DNA from: Bacteroidota bacterium
Lineage (GTDB): Bacteria > Bacteroidota > Bacteroidia > Bacteroidales > JAAUTT01
DNA: 64,000 nucleotides
Direction of reading: 5' to 3'
Assembly (NCBI GenBank): GCA_023429135.1
Contig: JAEYWD010000096.1
Span: 1-64,000 of the forward strand
Shown here: positions 26,076 through 33,633 of the stretch, piece after piece
Layout of the letters: each line of letters opens with the position of its first letter
Numbering within the stretch: position 1 is the first letter of the stretch
The notes under the pieces: generated by a model
Databases searched by the model: none
What the model was told of the DNA's origin: nothing
The model's input: only the letters and a program-made list of their open reading frames with translations
Made by a program: the position numbers and the translations under genes

Positions 26076-26819
26076 ATGAAGCAGTATATTCTATTTTTTA
26101 TTGTTGTTATTACCCTGATTTCCTGTAAAGATAAGGAAAGCGATTTGTATATACCCCGCGATAAATTTATTGCAATTCTTACGGATGTGCATCTGGCTGA
26201 TGGATATTACTCCTCAAATTACGAGGGCCGCAAAACGCATGGAGATTCAATAAATCTGTACAATGCTGTTTTGAAAAATTATGGATATACCAAGGCTCAG
26301 TTCGATACAACACTCAGATTTTATGCGGTGAATACATCGGAATTTGATAAACTTTATGAAGAAGTGATTACACGCTTGAGTAAAACCGAACAGGATAATT
26401 ACATGGGCCGGTCTTCCGATGAAAGCGGATCTGATAATATCTGGTATGGAAAAAATATGTGGATATTGCCCGAGGAAGGCGCTCAGCGTAAAATTCCGGT
26501 TAGTCTGAAACTGAAAGGCAAAGGTAAATATGTGGTTAGCTTTAATTATAAATTATATCCCGACGATGAGTCCAAAAATCCCCGTTTGAATCTTTATTTT
26601 TCCACAGACTCTGCTGCCAAACAAAAAAAGGATACATTAAAAACAATTACTTACCTCAAAGACGCACGTACCTCTATAGTTACCATTACCAAAGACTTGA
26701 AAGACTCTACCTTAACCCATCTTAAAGGTTATTTGTTCGATCATGATGAAAAAAATGGTAAATGGAAAAAGCATGCTGTTATTTCGGGATTACGGGTTTT
26801 CTATACACCGCAGCAATGA
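26076..26819 (+). CDS. DUF4296 lipoprotein
   Basis: Starting at ATG 26076 gives a lipoprotein signal with lipobox LISC (C17). The following KDKESDLYIPRDKFIAILTDVHLADGY in two parts is the DUF4296 signature, a short helical domain found almost only in Bacteroidota. The remaining 150 residues look like a beta-sandwich (GKGKYVVSFNYKLYPDDESKNPRLNLYF). The function is unknown; the protein should sit on the outer or inner membrane facing the periplasm. It overlaps the next gene by 4 nt. Confidence 0.8.
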   Translation: MKQYILFFIVVITLISCKDKESDLYIPRDKFIAILTDVHLADGYYSSNYEGRKTHGDSINLYNAVLKNYGYTKAQFDTTLRFYAVNTSEFDKLYEEVITRLSKTEQDNYMGRSSDESGSDNIWYGKNMWILPEEGAQRKIPVSLKLKGKGKYVVSFNYKLYPDDESKNPRLNLYFSTDSAAKQKKDTLKTITYLKDARTSIVTITKDLKDSTLTHLKGYLFDHDEKNGKWKKHAVISGLRVFYTPQQ

Positions 26820-27205
26820 TCCGGAAACTTTCGGCGCACTATGTTTATCCGCTTTCTTCACCTCCTGTCAAATATGGAATTCTTGTGGTCGATTCCGACA
26901 AGAAAACTATTGAAGTAATTGACCGCAATAATGATTTTAAAGAAATTGCTTCGCTGGAATTTTACAGCGGAATTCTGGTTCCTGGTTTTGTAAAACAGAG
27001 TCAACCCGGTAGCTTATTGTTTGAAGAGATTAAAAAGCAGTTTCTTACATCGCAAGAATTAACTCTTACAGATGCATTCGAAAATAATATCTTTGGACGA
27101 TTTGAATTGAATGACGGTGTTAATCTGGTATCGGGAATTGATTTCACCCGGATGCGTTTAACTGTCGACTCTCAGATAAAATTGCTGGTTCCTGCAATGA
27201 GGTAA
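26816..27205 (+). CDS. Barrel-less amidohydrolase-like protein (composite beta-sandwich halves only)
   Basis: The start is ATG 26816, overlapping the previous stop (ATGA). The 129-residue product aligns by eye with both ends of Bacteroidota amidohydrolases. Residues 1-62 (RKLSAHYVYPLSSPPVKYGILVVD ... FYSGILVPGFV) resemble the N-terminal beta-sandwich up to the point where VPGFVNAHCHLE should start the metal site; here it reads VPGFVKQSQPGS. Residues 66-129 (IKKQFLTSQELTLTDAFENNIFGRFELNDGVNLVSG) resemble the last helix and the C-terminal sandwich. The whole metal-binding TIM barrel, about 250 residues, is missing with the frame kept. It cannot be a hydrolase; a structural or binding role, or decay, are the options. 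This is inference from memory of the family. Confidence 0.6.
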   Translation: MIRKLSAHYVYPLSSPPVKYGILVVDSDKKTIEVIDRNNDFKEIASLEFYSGILVPGFVKQSQPGSLLFEEIKKQFLTSQELTLTDAFENNIFGRFELNDGVNLVSGIDFTRMRLTVDSQIKLLVPAMR

Positions 27206-27228
27206 TATTTTTCGCTTTCGAATTTCTG

Positions 27229-27236
27229 TATCTTTG
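27229..27236 (+). promoter_or_regulatory. -7 box of the flippase gene
   Basis: TATCTTTG is a perfect TAnnTTTG. It lies only 14 nt before the TTG start at 27251, so the leader should be about 9 nt or shorter, close to leaderless. Confidence 0.55.
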
Positions 27237-27250
27237 GTAAAAACCTCGTT

Positions 27251-28699
27251 TTGAAAAAGCAATTTCTTTTCAATATTCTGCTTTTGATTATTTTGAATGT
27301 GCTTATAAAGCCATTCTGGGTTTTTGGTATTGACCGAACTGTTCAGAATACTGTTGGCTCCGAAGCTTATGGTCTTTATTTTGCTTTGTTCAATTTTTCT
27401 ATTCTTTTCAATGCTTTTCTCGATTTAGGGATTAATAATTATAACAATCGTACCATTGCTCAAACCCCTGCTTTAATTTCCAGTCAGTTTCCGAGGATTG
27501 TTTTTATTAAACTCCTGCTGGGGTTGGTTTATATGCTTTTGTGTTTGGGAATGGCATTGGCGTTTGGTTATTCTTCCAATGCTTTTATCTTGCTTGCTAT
27601 ACTTTCGATAAATCAATTTCTGGCTTCTTTTCTTCTATTTCTGCGATCGAATATCAGTGGTTTGCAAATGTATTTTGCCGACAGTATTATTTCTGTAACC
27701 GATAGGGCATTGATGATCATTCTTTGCAGTATTTTGCTCTGGACCAACCTGATTAATATTGAAATGAACATAAAAACTTTTGCTCTTCTTCAAACTTTTG
27801 CCTATGCCGGCACTGCTCTTTTCGCTTTTGCAATTTTGATCAGGAAAGGTGGGTTTTCTGGTTTTAAAAATGTGCCACTGTTTTCGATGGGTTTGTTTCG
27901 TAAAACTTTACCTTTTGCATTGTTGGCATTGCTTATGGTAGTTTATAACCGCGCTGATGCTGTTCTTCTCGAAAGGTTATTGCCAAACGGAGCAAAGGCC
28001 GCAGGTATTTATGCTCAATCGTACCGTATTTTCGATGCAATTAATATGGTTTCGGTTCTTTTTGCATCGCTTTTGTTACCCATGTTTGCCCGCCTAGTTG
28101 CTCAAAAAGACGATATAAGACCTTTAGTAAGTTTGTCTTTCTCAATCCTTTTTTCAGGAACCATTATTCTTGCTGTAGCTCTTACTTATTTTAATATTCC
28201 TTTTCTTTCCACGCTTTATAAAGATATTACTCCTGAGTCGAATACGGTTTTCATTATTCTCGTGCTAAGTACTATTCCTGTTGCAATGAGCTATATTTTT
28301 GGTACGCTTCTAACTGCCGACGGAAGGCTTTTCTCTTTAAATCTAATAGCGGGAGCAGCCTTATTTCTAAATTTGGGTTTGAATTTTTTGTTAATCCCCG
28401 GGTTTGGAGTTTTAGGTGCTGCAGCTACTGCAATTATTTCGCAGTTTTTAGTGGCAATAGCTCAGTTTATTGTTTGTATGAGAAATTATTCTCTCAGCTT
28501 CTCCCGTCATATAATTTTATCATATATTCTTTTGGTTTTTTCTTCCATTTTTATTGCTTTCGTGGTTGATGTTTTTTCCATCCATATAGTGATAAAATTG
28601 ATGCTTTCATTAATGTTTTCGGGTGTTATGGTGTTTGTTTTGAAAATTGTTGATTTACAGGAAATTTATTCACTTATAAGATCGGAAATCGCTCACTGA
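27251..28699 (+). CDS. Polysaccharide flippase of the MOP superfamily (Wzx-like)
   Basis: This 482-residue protein has about 12-14 membrane spans and starts at TTG. The N-terminal YGLYFALFNFSILFNAFLDLGINNYNNR and the central TLPFALLALLMVVYNRADAVLLERLLP are typical of the polysaccharide transport/oligosaccharide flippase branch. It should move lipid-linked oligosaccharides across the inner membrane. It is not next to glycosyltransferases here, so the cargo is unknown. No overlap with neighbours; own -7 box. Confidence 0.83.
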   Translation: MKKQFLFNILLLIILNVLIKPFWVFGIDRTVQNTVGSEAYGLYFALFNFSILFNAFLDLGINNYNNRTIAQTPALISSQFPRIVFIKLLLGLVYMLLCLGMALAFGYSSNAFILLAILSINQFLASFLLFLRSNISGLQMYFADSIISVTDRALMIILCSILLWTNLINIEMNIKTFALLQTFAYAGTALFAFAILIRKGGFSGFKNVPLFSMGLFRKTLPFALLALLMVVYNRADAVLLERLLPNGAKAAGIYAQSYRIFDAINMVSVLFASLLLPMFARLVAQKDDIRPLVSLSFSILFSGTIILAVALTYFNIPFLSTLYKDITPESNTVFIILVLSTIPVAMSYIFGTLLTADGRLFSLNLIAGAALFLNLGLNFLLIPGFGVLGAAATAIISQFLVAIAQFIVCMRNYSLSFSRHIILSYILLVFSSIFIAFVVDVFSIHIVIKLMLSLMFSGVMVFVLKIVDLQEIYSLIRSEIAH

Positions 28700-28794
28700 C
28701 AAGCATTCGAATTGCCAATTGTTCATAATTATTTGATAACTTTCAGATTGATGTCTGCTGCTATTGAAATAAAAGTGGCAAATTAGTTGCGTAT

Positions 28795-29049
28795 TTGAAT
28801 TCTAAATCGCTATTGCCGGTGAAACGTAGACATAACAGAGAAGTCGATCTGAAAAGAATTAATAAAAGGGTGATTGCTTTTAATAACAAGGAGATAAATG
28901 TTATTGAACAATATTGCAAGAAATACAAGATCGACAACAGATCCCAATTTATGCGTGAAGCTATTATCCGTTCCATCCTGAAAAAAATGGATGAAGATTA
29001 TCCTACTCTCTGGGATGGTTATCAGTTGAGTCTGTTTACAAAGTATTAA
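28795..29049 (+). CDS. Small ribbon-helix-helix-like conserved protein
   Basis: This 84-residue basic protein starts at TTG. The middle (RINKRVIAFNNKEINVIEQYCKKYKIDNRSQFMREAIIRSILK) has the strand-helix-helix pattern of RHH DNA-binding domains, where RSQFMREAI resembles the second helix. I recall similar small proteins in other Bacteroidota, but no specific function. It is followed by a terminator, so it is a single-gene unit. It could be a transcription factor or an antitoxin-like protein without partner. Confidence 0.65.
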   Translation: MNSKSLLPVKRRHNREVDLKRINKRVIAFNNKEINVIEQYCKKYKIDNRSQFMREAIIRSILKKMDEDYPTLWDGYQLSLFTKY

Positions 29050-29081
29050 TTAGTTTTCTATACCCTATCTATATATAATTT

Positions 29082-29115
29082 CCCCGAATGATTTAATTCA
29101 TCCGGGGATTTTCTT
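29082..29115 (+). terminator. Terminator after the RHH-like gene
   Basis: CCCCGAATGA (29082-29091) pairs with TCATCCGGGG (29098-29107) with one mismatch, followed by ATTTTCTTTT. Confidence 0.75.
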
Positions 29116-29131
29116 TTATTCCTGGCAGGTG

Positions 29132-29139
29132 TATTTTTG
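29132..29139 (+). promoter_or_regulatory. -7 box of the SDR gene at 29154
   Basis: TATTTTTG matches TAnnTTTG and lies 14 nt before ATG 29154, implying a very short leader. Confidence 0.45.
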
Positions 29140-29153
29140 TTTTAAAATTGTTT

Positions 29154-29786
29154 ATGCAAAAACCTACTGTTGCTGTTATAGGTGGTACAGGTAAAATTGG
29201 ATCGGTTTTGGTTAAAAACCTGGTGAATCACGGTTATAAGTTAAAAATGCTTGTAAGATCTCCCGAAAAAGTTCGTTTACCTCAGGTGCTTCTGGTTAAA
29301 GGCGATGCCAGAAATCCTAAGGCCGTTAACGAGCTTGTTACTGACTGCGATTTGCTTATTAACTGCATTGGTCAGCCTAAAGGAGAACCTCCTTTGTTTA
29401 GCCAGGTTGCCCATAATATTATGAATGCTTTAACCAGCAGGGAAGTAAAAAGGTATATTGTTATTGCAGGCTTAGGACTTAGAACCGAATCCGATAAAAA
29501 GCGGTTCGTTACCCGATTTCTCACCAGTGTTATGCATTTTGTGTTTCCGGCAATAATGGACGATAAAAAGAAGGAATATAAACTTATAGCCGGTAGCTCT
29601 CTTGATTGGACATACATACGTATTCCAAAAGTCGATCATAGTTCTGATATTGAAACTATTGTTGCTAACGAAAGCGATTGTCTGAGCTGGAAGATAAACA
29701 TTTTTGGTCTGGCCGAATTTATTGAATCTCAAATTGAATCAAGAGAATATATTAGAAAAGCTCCTTTTGTATTTAATCATCCTTAA
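29154..29786 (+). CDS. NAD(P)-binding atypical SDR protein
   Basis: I start at ATG 29154 (MQKPTVAVIGGTGKIGSVLVK); TTG 29148 adds two residues. The glycine motif GGTGKIG and the downstream LINCIGQP mark an NAD(P)H-binding SDR of the NmrA/SDR_a5 kind, 210 aa. It lacks a classical YxxxK active site as far as I can see (MDDKKKEYKLIAGSSLDWTYIRIP matches the atypical branch). The role could be a redox sensor or a reductase. No neighbour informs on function. Confidence 0.75.
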   Translation: MQKPTVAVIGGTGKIGSVLVKNLVNHGYKLKMLVRSPEKVRLPQVLLVKGDARNPKAVNELVTDCDLLINCIGQPKGEPPLFSQVAHNIMNALTSREVKRYIVIAGLGLRTESDKKRFVTRFLTSVMHFVFPAIMDDKKKEYKLIAGSSLDWTYIRIPKVDHSSDIETIVANESDCLSWKINIFGLAEFIESQIESREYIRKAPFVFNHP

Positions 29787-29925
29787 TCGCAAGAAAATTA
29801 AAACGGGTTCGAATAGAATTTATTATTCAGAGCGCCTGCTTGCGGCGGATTTTATAATCATTTTAAATTGGATTCATATAATCATTTCTTTATATTCTGG
29901 GAGAATAACGGATTGGATAAATAAA

Positions 29926-29933
29926 TACTTTTG
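29926..29933 (+). promoter_or_regulatory. -7 box of the GNAT gene
   Basis: TACTTTTG matches TAnnTTTG and lies 23 nt before ATG 29957. It also overlaps the GTG of the longer frame (29933), arguing against that start. Confidence 0.5.
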
Positions 29934-29956
29934 TGCCGTTAAATTTCTTAACACTC

Positions 29957-30391
29957 ATGTCACATATTCGAAAAGCATCGCATAACGATGCAGCTCAGTT
30001 GGCAATCTTAATGGGACAACTCACAGGTAATACGGTTACCGAAAGCGATATGATTAACCGTTTGGATTATGTAAGCAGTAATTTTCACGAAGAACTTTAT
30101 GTTTACGACGAAAGCGGTAAAGTATTAGGGATTCTCGGATTTCGGGTTCGCGAATGTATAGAAGAGGTAAACAGATATGGAGAAGTTTCGATTCTTGTTA
30201 CCGATGAAGCTCATCATCATAATGGTATTGGCAAAGCGTTGATTGACTTTGCCGAGCAACATTCCAGGGAAGCCGGATGTAATGGAACCTGGCTTATTAG
30301 CGGATTAGGCCGTGAAGAGCAGGCACATAGTTTTTACAAAAAAATGGGATACCAGGTTACAGGGTATCTTTTTGAGAAGATAAAACCGTAG
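29957..30391 (+). CDS. GNAT-family N-acetyltransferase
   Basis: This 144-residue acetyltransferase starts at ATG 29957 (MSHIRKASHNDAAQLA). The acetyl-CoA binding region is clear: VSILVTDEAHHHNGIGKALIDFAEQ contains the motif A pattern (R/Q)xxGxG/A in variant form HHHNGIGKAL. The helix and strand after it (HSREAGCNGTWLIS, AHSFYKKMGYQVTGYLFEK) complete the fold. The substrate is not readable. Single-gene unit. Confidence 0.87.
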   Translation: MSHIRKASHNDAAQLAILMGQLTGNTVTESDMINRLDYVSSNFHEELYVYDESGKVLGILGFRVRECIEEVNRYGEVSILVTDEAHHHNGIGKALIDFAEQHSREAGCNGTWLISGLGREEQAHSFYKKMGYQVTGYLFEKIKP

Positions 30392-30803
30392 CTACTTTCA
30401 GGCGTGGTTACTTTGGCTGGAATGTCATCCTAAAATGGGTGTTTCCCTCGATGGAGAAGGTATGTTACAACCGGAAGGGTTTAGGCTGAAGAGAAATTGA
30501 GAATTTAGGCCTCCTTTTTTTAACAGTTAGTAGGCCTAAACTCTTAATAAACTAATGTGAGTTCGATGTAATTAACTTTGCTAAACATTAGATAATAAGG
30601 TTAAAAATACTTCTTTACATTCTCTACTAAGGTTAGAGGAAGTGAAAATAAGGTTCTTTTTTTAGAAAACCTTATTTCAATTTTGTATTTCAACCTTAGT
30701 ACAAAGGGTTGCAAATATTATCTAACCTTATTAACCTTATTTTTAATGTATTGTAAATAATCTAAGGTCGAACTAACGTTAAACTACATTTCTGCCGGTG
30801 AAG
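30392..30803. repeat. Intergenic region with clustered AAGGTTA/TAACCTT motifs
   Basis: There is no gene in this 412-nt gap. An AAGGTT-type word occurs in both orientations: plus sense near 30597, 30629, 30650 and 30763; minus sense near 30668, 30692, 30724 and 30732. Nested inverted pairs result: TTAGATAATA (30588-30597) with TATTATCTAA (30716-30725), and AAATAAGGTT (30646-30655) with AACCTTATTT (30668-30677). Further left, TTTAGGCCT (30504-30512) and AGGCCTAAA (30532-30540) form another pair. A structured small RNA or a relic of a small mobile element are possible. Confidence 0.5.
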
Positions 30804-31427
30804 TTACTGTGCGTATATAAGAACAGGATCGCTGTACACGAGTTCAGTTGATGTACCCTGGAACGCGCACTTTAAGGCATACTGAACGCCTGGTTTTAAG
30901 CCAGGTATGTTCTTTTTGCGCGTAGTAGAAGGAACGAGCCTCCATTCATCAATGGACGCGGGCGCTGGTACCTGGGCAATGTAAAAGTTATACATAATAG
31001 CATCGTTGTTAGCATCGACAATGCAGAGCAAATCGCCTGAGTTTTTTCCGGTTTGGACTTTTAAACCTGTAGGTTTGGGGAGAGGACCAACTTTACCTTT
31101 GATTTTGGTAAGTGTTAAGCCGCTGGAAACAAGTTTTAACAAGTCGCCTTTGGCCTGGCGGTTAACTTCTTTAGCAATTTCGCGAAGATTGTCCACCAGA
31201 ACTTCCTTAGCTACATTTTTAGCAGTGACCGCAGCCGTACCTCCATTGATAGCGGCGGCAATCTTAACTTTGTAATCGTCGCAATTAGCTTTGAATTGTG
31301 TCATGGCATCCGTTTCCCAGGTGAAATTGGGGTTTGGATTGAGAGCTTTGTACACGGCATCGGCTAGGTTGTCGAGGTCGGTATCCGTTTTCTTTGAATA
31401 ATCGATAATGACCGATTGGGCATTCAT
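30804..31427 (-). CDS. Conserved Bacteroidota protein with C-terminal fibronectin III-like domain
   Basis: The 207-residue protein has no signal peptide. Residues 1-120 are helical (SVIIDYSKKTDTDLDNLADAVYKAL, later LVDNLREIAKEVNRQAKGD). Residues 120-207 look like one FN3 domain (PKPTGLKVQTGKNSGDLL, ending in PGLKPGVQYALKCAFQGT). Proteins of this layout are recurrent in Bacteroidota; I do not know a function. The gene stands alone next to two repeat-rich intergenic regions. Confidence 0.65.
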   Translation of the reverse strand: MNAQSVIIDYSKKTDTDLDNLADAVYKALNPNPNFTWETDAMTQFKANCDDYKVKIAAAINGGTAAVTAKNVAKEVLVDNLREIAKEVNRQAKGDLLKLVSSGLTLTKIKGKVGPLPKPTGLKVQTGKNSGDLLCIVDANNDAIMYNFYIAQVPAPASIDEWRLVPSTTRKKNIPGLKPGVQYALKCAFQGTSTELVYSDPVLIYAQ

Positions 31428-31561
31428 AGTTAACGAATTTTAGGTTAGTACTTTAATCGTGGTCTAACGATCAAAAACTATTCCAAAATATTCCCTGAGG
31501 TGAAGGAAAATTTCTGTTGTTTAAATTCTGTTTTCTCCGTTGCGATATACAAAATGGGTTA

Positions 31562-31729
31562 AGGAAATTTTATATTTCCTGGACGAAATTTTACATTTCG
31601 TTCACCCGAAGCAAAATTTCTCCCACGAAAAATCGTTTTGTGACCACCCGAAGCTATTTTTCGTCCACGAGAAATTATTTTTCTCCCACCCGAAATTATT
31701 TCGTGACCACGAAATAGAGAAGCGGGTGG
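31562..31729. repeat. 21-bp tandem repeat, about eight units, two alternating types
   Basis: Units begin at 31562, 31583, 31604, 31625, 31646, 31667, 31688 and 31709, each exactly 21 bp. From 31583 one type begins ACGA and the other ACCCGAA, alternating strictly, so the true period is 42 bp. Units end in TTC, CCC or CC. Several units contain a short dyad, for example CGAAAT/ATTTCG at 31584-31600. Because 21 is a multiple of three, every plus frame reads as seven-residue repeats (in one, KFYISFT, RSYFSST, RNYFSPT). No start signal or signal peptide supports a protein. Units have diverged by substitution but not by indels. Confidence 0.85.
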
Positions 31730-31881
31730 GAGAAATATAAAGTCTTGGGTTAAGCTTAAATTTCCGTTTCCATAATTGGATGTTCCGGACTTAAAAAAAG
31801 GTCTGAAAATGATTGATTATTGTTGGTAATTACGCAACCATTTTTATTTGTTTGCATCTAAGATGAAACAATAAAATCCAT

Positions 31882-32502
31882 ATGAAAACAATTAAAACGG
31901 TAATAATTCTCTTTTTTGTTGTTTCTCTTTTGACAAATTGCAGCAAGAATAAAGATTCTGTTGAACTTCGTAATAAATTAGAAGCAGCGGATAATTTGGA
32001 TCAAAATGAATATCAAATTTATTCTCTAATTCTTAATAAGATGTTTCCTACTTCAAATGTGTTAGTAGTAGAACAAAAAACCTCCATGAATAAATCTTAT
32101 TCCTTTGGTGAAATTTACTATGCGAGTCTGAAGGCTGAGAATAAGAGTTTGGACCCAGCTATTTTTACTGACTTCGTTAATAGAAATGATACGGTTTATA
32201 ATCTGGAATCAAAATTTGTGGGCTTGACAAAATCAGTTATTCTGATTTCAAGTGAAGAAATCAGGAATATTTTTGATTCTCGGGATATAAATAACAATTG
32301 GAATCGATTCTATGAAAAATATCCTAAGGCGAATGGCACTATAAAATTTACCAGGGTAGGATTTAACGCAAATAAAAGTCAGGGTATTGTTGAATTGGGG
32401 CACTATTATGCAAGTTTAGGAGCCGATGGATATTTAGTATATCTTGTAAAAGAGAAAGATACCTGGAAGATAGTGAAAATCATTATTACCTGGGTTTCAT
32501 AA
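31882..32502 (+). CDS. Lipoprotein of unknown function
   Basis: This 206-residue protein begins with a lipoprotein signal (MKTIKTVIILFFVVSLLTNC, lipobox C20) followed by a Ser-Lys rich start. The rest is a soluble alpha/beta domain; the C-terminal ASLGADGYLVYLVKEKDTWKIVKI looks like the closing strands of a barrel or NTF2-like fold. No family recognised. It stands alone between repeat-containing gaps. Confidence 0.75.
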   Translation: MKTIKTVIILFFVVSLLTNCSKNKDSVELRNKLEAADNLDQNEYQIYSLILNKMFPTSNVLVVEQKTSMNKSYSFGEIYYASLKAENKSLDPAIFTDFVNRNDTVYNLESKFVGLTKSVILISSEEIRNIFDSRDINNNWNRFYEKYPKANGTIKFTRVGFNANKSQGIVELGHYYASLGADGYLVYLVKEKDTWKIVKIIITWVS

Positions 32503-32640
32503 AAAGCGAACCATAATACTTGTTATTAACATCACCAGTATTGAAATAAAGGTCGCCGCGATGCGGCTTATAATAATTCTAAAATCCTTTATCCTACAAA
32601 TAGTCCGCTGCTCTGCAGCTTATTGTCTCATAAAAACAAA

Positions 32641-32675
32641 AAACCCGGAAGCCTGATTTTCTCGCTTCCGGGTTT
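32641..32675 (-). terminator. Terminator of tRNA-Cys
   Basis: AAACCCGGAAGC (32641-32652) pairs perfectly with GCTTCCGGGTTT (32664-32675). The run of A on the plus-strand left side is a T run for the minus-strand transcript, so it ends the tRNA-Cys unit. Confidence 0.9.
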
Positions 32676-32683
32676 CTTGTTTG

Positions 32684-32754
32684 AGGTCGATGGCGGATTC
32701 GAACCGCCGTAAACGGTTTTGCAGACCGCTGCCTAGCCACTCGGCCAACCGACC
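32684..32754 (-). tRNA. tRNA-Cys (GCA)
   Basis: On the minus strand the 7-bp acceptor stem GGTCGGT/ATCGACC, a class I D-arm (GCCGAGTGGC), an anticodon loop CTGCAAA (anticodon GCA) and the T-arm with GTTCGAATC are all present. The discriminator base is U, as expected for tRNA-Cys. CCA is not encoded. Length 71 nt. Confidence 0.96.
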
Positions 32755-32772
32755 ATTTTTACTTTGGGTGTG

Positions 32773-32780
32773 CAAAGATA
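32773..32780 (-). promoter_or_regulatory. -7 box of tRNA-Cys
   Basis: On the minus strand this reads TATCTTTG, a perfect TAnnTTTG, 18 nt before the tRNA 5' end. Confidence 0.55.
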
Positions 32781-32804
32781 TAAAAAAAATAATTACTTCC
32801 TAGG

Positions 32805-32949
32805 ATAGGTTTTAGGTTTTTAGGAGTTCAGGCTTTAGGCCTTTGTTTATCAGATTCAGCTATGCCTTTAGTCCATTTTCCTACAGCCTATAGCCTACAG
32901 CCTATAACCTACAGCCTATAGCCTACAGCCTATAACCTACAGCCTATAT
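32805..32949. repeat. Heptamer array CCTAYAR, ten perfect steps, plus degenerate inverse words
   Basis: From 32880 to 32949 ten 7-nt words follow without a gap: CCTACAG alternating with CCTATAG or CCTATAA, and a final CCTATAT. To the left (32805-32845) the complementary style occurs (AGGATAG GTTTTAG GTTTTTA GGAGTTC AGGCTTT). The array ends 1 nt from the stop codon of the CWC gene at 32951. Confidence 0.85.
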
Positions 32950-32950
32950 C

Positions 32951-33157
32951 TTAAACCCCTAAATCGATATTCCTTAACTGTTCCTTGTTTTCGGCAAATT
33001 CTTTCAAACATTCAGGACACAGGCAATTATCCCATGTTTTGCGGATATAATACAAATTTTTGGGTAATATCTGGTATTGCTCGCACCAGCAATCTTCACC
33101 CATACATTTAAAACCGTTCCCACATTTAGGGCATTCTTTATTTTTTGGAGTAGACAT
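32951..33157 (-). CDS. Cysteine-rich CWC family protein
   Basis: The 68-residue protein contains paired cysteines: CPKCG at the start, CMGEDCWC in the middle (the CWC signature) and CLCPECL near the end. These can bind one or two zinc ions. The function of the family is unknown. The stop codon touches the heptamer array. It is in the same direction as folB upstream, but 117 nt apart. Confidence 0.85.
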   Translation of the reverse strand: MSTPKNKECPKCGNGFKCMGEDCWCEQYQILPKNLYYIRKTWDNCLCPECLKEFAENKEQLRNIDLGV

Positions 33158-33234
33158 TTTTTATTTTTTCATATTGTAAGTCAAAGTCATCAACTTGCTT
33201 TTTGCTGCATCGCAAATACAGGCAGTGTTCTGCT

Positions 33235-33270
33235 CCCCTCTCCTTCAGGAGAGGGGCTGGGGGTGAGGCC
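33235..33270. repeat. GC-rich palindromic element CCCCTCTCCT-tc-AGGAGAGGGG
   Basis: A perfect 10-bp palindrome with a 2-nt loop is followed by CTGGGGGTGAGG. I recognise the wording as an interspersed element seen between genes in many Bacteroidota genomes. It lies just downstream of the folB stop (33275) and could act as an RNA hairpin at the 3' end of folB. Confidence 0.65.
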
Positions 33271-33274
33271 CTTA

Positions 33275-33625
33275 CTATCTTTCAAATTCCACACTTACAC
33301 ATTTAATTTGTCCTCCCATTGGAGGGTTCAGTTTCGAAACTTTAATCGTAGCTTTTCTTAGCTGCGGAAAATTCTGATATAAGGCATCGATAATTCTTTT
33401 GGTGATATTTTCCAGCAGATTAGAGCGAATCATCATCTGTTCCTTGACTATGTTATAGGCATGGTGATAATTCAATGCATCGGCAATATTATCACTTTGT
33501 GCTGGTGCAGAGGTATCGGTTTCGAGTGTAAGATCAACCAGAAACCTGTTCCCTACAATTTGTTCCGCCTCATAACAGCCATGATAGGCGAAAAATTCCA
33601 TTCCTTCTATACGAATCAACCCCAT
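33275..33625 (-). CDS. folB: Dihydroneopterin aldolase
   Basis: This 116-residue enzyme converts 7,8-dihydroneopterin to 6-hydroxymethyl-dihydropterin and glycolaldehyde in folate synthesis. Visible are MEFFAYHGCYEAEQIVGNRFLVDLTL in two parts, the active-site Glu in YEAE, LLENITKRII and the lysine in TIKVSKLNPPMGG. It follows the outer-membrane protein gene with an 8-nt gap, so they share a transcript although functions are unrelated. Confidence 0.95.
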   Translation of the reverse strand: MGLIRIEGMEFFAYHGCYEAEQIVGNRFLVDLTLETDTSAPAQSDNIADALNYHHAYNIVKEQMMIRSNLLENITKRIIDALYQNFPQLRKATIKVSKLNPPMGGQIKCVSVEFER

Positions 33626-33633
33626 GTTTTAAA

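Noticed and set aside
31517..31740. Small proteins with seven-residue repeats encoded over the 21-bp array
   Set aside because: All plus frames are open simply because the unit is a multiple of three and poor in stops. No ribosome site, promoter or signal peptide supports translation, so I list the DNA repeat and not a CDS.
32880..32949. CRISPR-like array
   Set aside because: The repeat is 7 nt with no spacers, and no cas genes occur in the window. The same holds for the 21-bp repeat at 31562.
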